64,000 bases of DNA from Pyropia yezoensis (taxonomy: Eukaryota; Rhodophyta; Bangiophyceae; Bangiales; Bangiaceae), in assembly GCA_009829735.1 (NCBI GenBank), contig CM020620.1:7580545-7644544 (forward strand). The letters run 5' to 3'. The position numbers were made by a program, and so were the translations under genes. Within the stretch, counting starts at the first letter, position 1. Every line of letters starts with the position of its first letter. Below, one piece after another: positions 61,083-64,000 of the stretch. The notes under the pieces were generated by a model. That model ran no database searches and was not told where the DNA came from. It worked only from the letters and a program-made list of their open reading frames with translations.

Positions 61083-64000
61083 TTGTTCAAGGGGACCTTG
61101 CTAGTCTTGCGTAAGGACAACCTGAAGATTAATGCTCATATGCGTGTGGGGGATAGCCTCCCCCAAGCTGCTACTCCGGTGGTTGACACGGGAGCCGGAC
61201 CAAGCGTAATCACTGAGAACCTGCTACCTCTGGGCTGGCGTCGACCAGCTTGGAGAGCCCCTACCAAGACCCGGATTGTAGACGCCTCGGGTCAAACTTT
61301 ACGACGGCTTGGCCGCCTTCCTGTCGCCATCTTTGTCAACAATGAACCAATGCTTTTTCCATTTCTCGTAGTCAAGACCCCCTCAGTCCCCCTCATCCTA
61401 GGCTGGGACTTCCAGAAGCAGCATGTCAAGAGTATCCTGCCAGGAGAATGAAAGGTGCAGTTCAACCATGGGTTTATGTCGCCGGTGCTGGAGCATCTGG
61501 ACGCCAAGGTTCGTGTAGTCAAGAGCAAGAAGGACCGTATCCCACCCTCTACCTTGACACTCCTCAACCCAGTGCTCATTCCTCCTCGTTCGGAGACTAA
61601 GGTTCAAGTGACCACCCGGACATCGGGTCAATGCCTGATCTAAGGACGCAAGGAGTTTCTGGCGAAACATTGGCTGAACTTGGCCCTTGGGCATCACAAG
61701 AAGGTGGAAAGGCACACCCCGTTCTCTGTGCTAATCGTCAACGTGAGCCGGAAGCCAATCACTCTCGGCAAGGGTACTCGAGTTGGAACGGCAGAACCTT
61801 TCCGAGGGTCTGCCCGTGCCCTGAGAAAGGAGGATCTCTTGAACCTGCAACAAGAACTGGCATCAAACCTAAACGCCGTAGGCGCACCTCCGGAACAAGC
61901 ACAGGCTGTCGGCGTTGCCCCAACGCCCGATCAAGAACCACCCAGGATGCCGAGTGTCAACCAAGAAAATGCTCCTCCTGACCTGAAGGAGGCCCTGGAG
62001 AAGATTCTCCAGGAATATCGGCACCTGTGATCTGGAGAGCTGGGCAAGATGAACGCCACCCTACACCGGAGTCAACTCAAGCCGGATGCCAACCCAGTAC
62101 ACCTGCAACCATATCGGGCTGGGCCACATCGCCGGGACGAGATTGACAAGCAGGTCAACAAGATGCTCAAGATGGATGTTATCGAGCCCCCCGATGGCGA
62201 GTGGGCCTTCCCGGTGGTTTTCGTCCCGAAACCTGGGGGTCACTTCCGGTTCTGCGTCGACTACAGGCGCCTGAACGAGATGACGATCGAGGATGTATAC
62301 CTGATACCCCGGATGGATGATTGCATCGACTTACTCGGTGATGACAACCTTTTTTCAACGCTGGATTGTAATGCCGGTTATTGGCAGATCCCTCTGGCTG
62401 ACGAGGACAAGTACAAAACCACCTTCACGCGCCATACGGGGCTTTTCCGGTGCAAGCGTCTTCCTGTTGGCCTCATAAATGCTCCGGCTACCTTTCAGAC
62501 AACCACTGACATGATCCTGTCACGACTAAGATGGAGGACATGTCTGGTTTACTTGGACGATATTATCGTCTTCTCCAAGACCCCGGCGGAACGCCTAGAG
62601 CTTCTCCGAGGGGTCCTGGCTCTCCTGGCCAAGGCTAGAGTTACCCTGCAGGCAGACAAGTGCCACCTGCTTGAGACTGAAGTGGAGTACCTGGGGCACG
62701 TGCTGAGTCTGGGAAAGCTTCGGGTCAACGAGAAGAATATCAGGGCCCTTCGGCAAGCCCGGTAACCTAAGACCCAGACGGAACGCAAGAGCTTTCTGGG
62801 TGTGTGCAACGTCTACCGCCGGTTTGTACGGGATGATTCCCTGAATGCCAGGCTGTTGACCAAGCTCACTAGCAAGAAGCTCCCCGCACAACTCCCGATG
62901 TTCGACGAGAAGCAGACAGCCGCCTTCGAGGAGCTCAAGAGGCGCCTGAGCACGACTCCAGTTCTGGCGCTACCCAAGCGGGAGGGCCAGTTTGTTCTAG
63001 AGACTGACGCCTGTGGCGTCCACGTGGGGTGCTCCCTACTCCAGCAACAATCTCATAAGCACTTCCTCCCGGTGGGCTACTACAGTCGTGTCTTGACTCG
63101 AGCTGAGACGATTTTTTCCACGATGGCGCGCGAGTGCTTGGCGGTCGTCTGGGCCTGTTTCCTGTTACGCCTCTATCTAGAAAGACAAGAGTTTCTCATC
63201 CAGACGGACCACGCCATCCTAAGGAGGCTGCTATGCATGGACAGCAGCCAAGGAAGGGCCGCCCGGTGGCGCCTACGCTTCTCGGATTTCAAATACAAGG
63301 TGTGCACCAGAGTAGGGAGGGAGCACAGCTGCGCCGACACTATGTCCCGGTTGGAGACTCGTGCAGCCGACACGGGCCCTATCCCAGAGGAAATACCCTG
63401 TTTCATCCTCCCGAATGTCGGACGTGGCTGGCACGCTCCCTTGTACGAGTCGCCTGAAGCCTATCAGCCGATAACCATTCACCGGATGCTGGAGGCACAG
63501 CTCAAGGACCCTCAGTGCTTCGAGCTCCGCCACCAGATGAACCTGAACCGGAATAGTCGCTGCTCCGAGTCCACGGATGAACTCTGGATACGGGTATCAC
63601 CCTTTGATGGGGCAACTCAAGTCAATGTACCCCGAAACCTACGAGCTGAAATCCTCCGCCTGGAACACTCGTCTCCCCAGGCCGGACACCCTGGCATCAA
63701 CCGGATGTCTGCCTTGATGCGGACTTCAAGTACAATAGGTGCAATTAGAGCAGGGAGGGAACACCACTGCGCCGACATTCTGTCCCGGTTGGGAACTCCT
63801 GCAGCCGACACGGGCCATATCCTGGAGGAAGCTCCCTGCTTCATCCACTAGAGTGTCGGACGTGGCTGGCATGCTCCCCTGTACAAGACGCCTGACGCCA
63901 ACCAGCCGGTGACCATTCACCGGAGGCTGAAAGCGCAGCTCAAGAGCCCTCATTGTTTAGAGCTCCGCCACCAGATGGACCTTAACCGGAATAGTCGCTT
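61083..64000 (+). pseudogene. pol of the right-edge Ty3 element: protease, RT, RNase H, start of integrase
   Basis: A single frame from 61083 with stops at 61449 (TGA), 61641 (TAA), 62028 (TGA), 62763 (TAA) and 63849 (TAG). The retropepsin has an intact active site (VVDTGAGPSVI), unlike the 9.4-kb copy. RT (62049-62765) has FRFCVDYRRLN, FSTLDCNAGYWQI, a catalytic YLDD and VEYLGHVLS. RNase H (62802-63300) has LETDACGVHVG, the Glu in MARECLAVVWA and QTDHAIL. GHPGINRM near 63690 is the start of the integrase zinc-binding region, followed by a duplicated segment. The stop at 62763 sits where the 9.4-kb element has Tyr in KAQYPRTQT. Confidence 0.88.
63283..64000 (+). repeat. 438-bp in-frame duplication within pol, second copy cut by the window edge
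   Basis: The segment from CGGATTTCAAATACAAGG (63283) through NRNSRC codons (~63570) recurs from 63720 onward, offset by 438 bases, with many substitutions (roughly 85% identity by eye). It covers the end of RNase H (REHSCADTMSRL / REHHCADILSRL) and the spacer up to the integrase zinc region. Confidence 0.85.

Larger units (their letters stand above)
58416..64000 (+). mobile_element. Decayed Ty3 element, running off the right edge
   Basis: In order: candidate 5' LTR, primer-binding site, gag, protease, RT, RNase H and the beginning of integrase, all on the plus strand. Stops and frameshifts are spread through gag and pol. RT and RNase H are clearly related to, but well diverged from, those of the 4454-13828 element. 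The 3' end is outside the window. Confidence 0.88.

Noticed and set aside
57448-62765. Repeat-induced or deaminase-type C-to-T mutation as cause of the many stops
   Set aside because: At least one stop (62763) corresponds to Tyr in the related element, not to Gln, Arg or Trp, and frameshifts are present as well; ordinary decay suffices.
1-64000. CRISPR arrays, bacterial operons, ribosome-binding sites, riboswitches
   Set aside because: No evenly spaced short repeats with unique spacers, and all gene architecture (introns, TATA boxes, LTR elements) is eukaryotic.

Overview
This is nuclear DNA from a GC-rich, plastid-bearing eukaryote. The layout best fits a bangiophycean red alga of the Porphyra/Pyropia type, but no rRNA or organelle marker settles this. 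The grounds are high GC with high GC3 in the real genes, mostly intronless genes with rare short GT-AG introns (80 and 273 bp), long C or G homopolymers, a plastid-lipid-associated (fibrillin-like) protein, and a heavy load of Ty3 chromoviruses and PIF/Harbinger elements. Host genes are sparse: about seven confident ones in 64 kb.

Layout. 1-2271: 5' end of a minus-strand Ty3 element (LTR, primer-binding site, long gag-like ORF) leaving at the left edge. 2.3-4.4 kb: low-complexity DNA, a 125-bp tandem repeat and small doubtful ORFs. 4454-13828: a complete 9.4-kb Ty3 chromovirus on the minus strand with 469-bp LTRs and a perfect 5-bp target duplication. It carries gag, protease-RT-RNase H, integrase-chromodomain and, between pol and the 3' LTR, a large ORF on the opposite strand. 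13.8-20.9 kb: a zinc-knuckle ORF, then gene-poor DNA with a long foldback element split by a solo LTR.

20.9-28.4 kb is the main host gene island: PARN deadenylase (minus), fibrillin-like protein (plus, divergent from PARN), DBP5/LOS4-type mRNA-export helicase (minus), and a secreted Cys-rich protein (minus) behind a clear TATA box. 28.2-40.9 kb is a desert of C/G tracts, MITE-like elements, minisatellites and a Harbinger fragment. 40.9-46 kb holds a Harbinger transposase, a convergent SAP-domain ORF broken by a solo LTR, and a decayed chromovirus fragment. 48.8-53.9 kb is the second host island: tryptophan 2,3-dioxygenase, a RING-H2 protein and phenylalanine hydroxylase. From 54.5 kb on it is transposon DNA again: a nested MITE-like composite, a broken gag, and a decayed plus-strand Ty3 element running off the right edge.

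How things fit together. PARN (poly(A) removal) and the DBP5-type helicase (mRNA export) are both mRNA-metabolism genes. TDO and PAH each start breakdown of an aromatic amino acid. All three Ty3 elements that retain a primer-binding site use the same tRNA complement. The most novel item is the antisense accessory ORF of the 4454-13828 element, which I do not recognise and which shares with the rest of that element an excess of short CAASTTG-centred palindromes.
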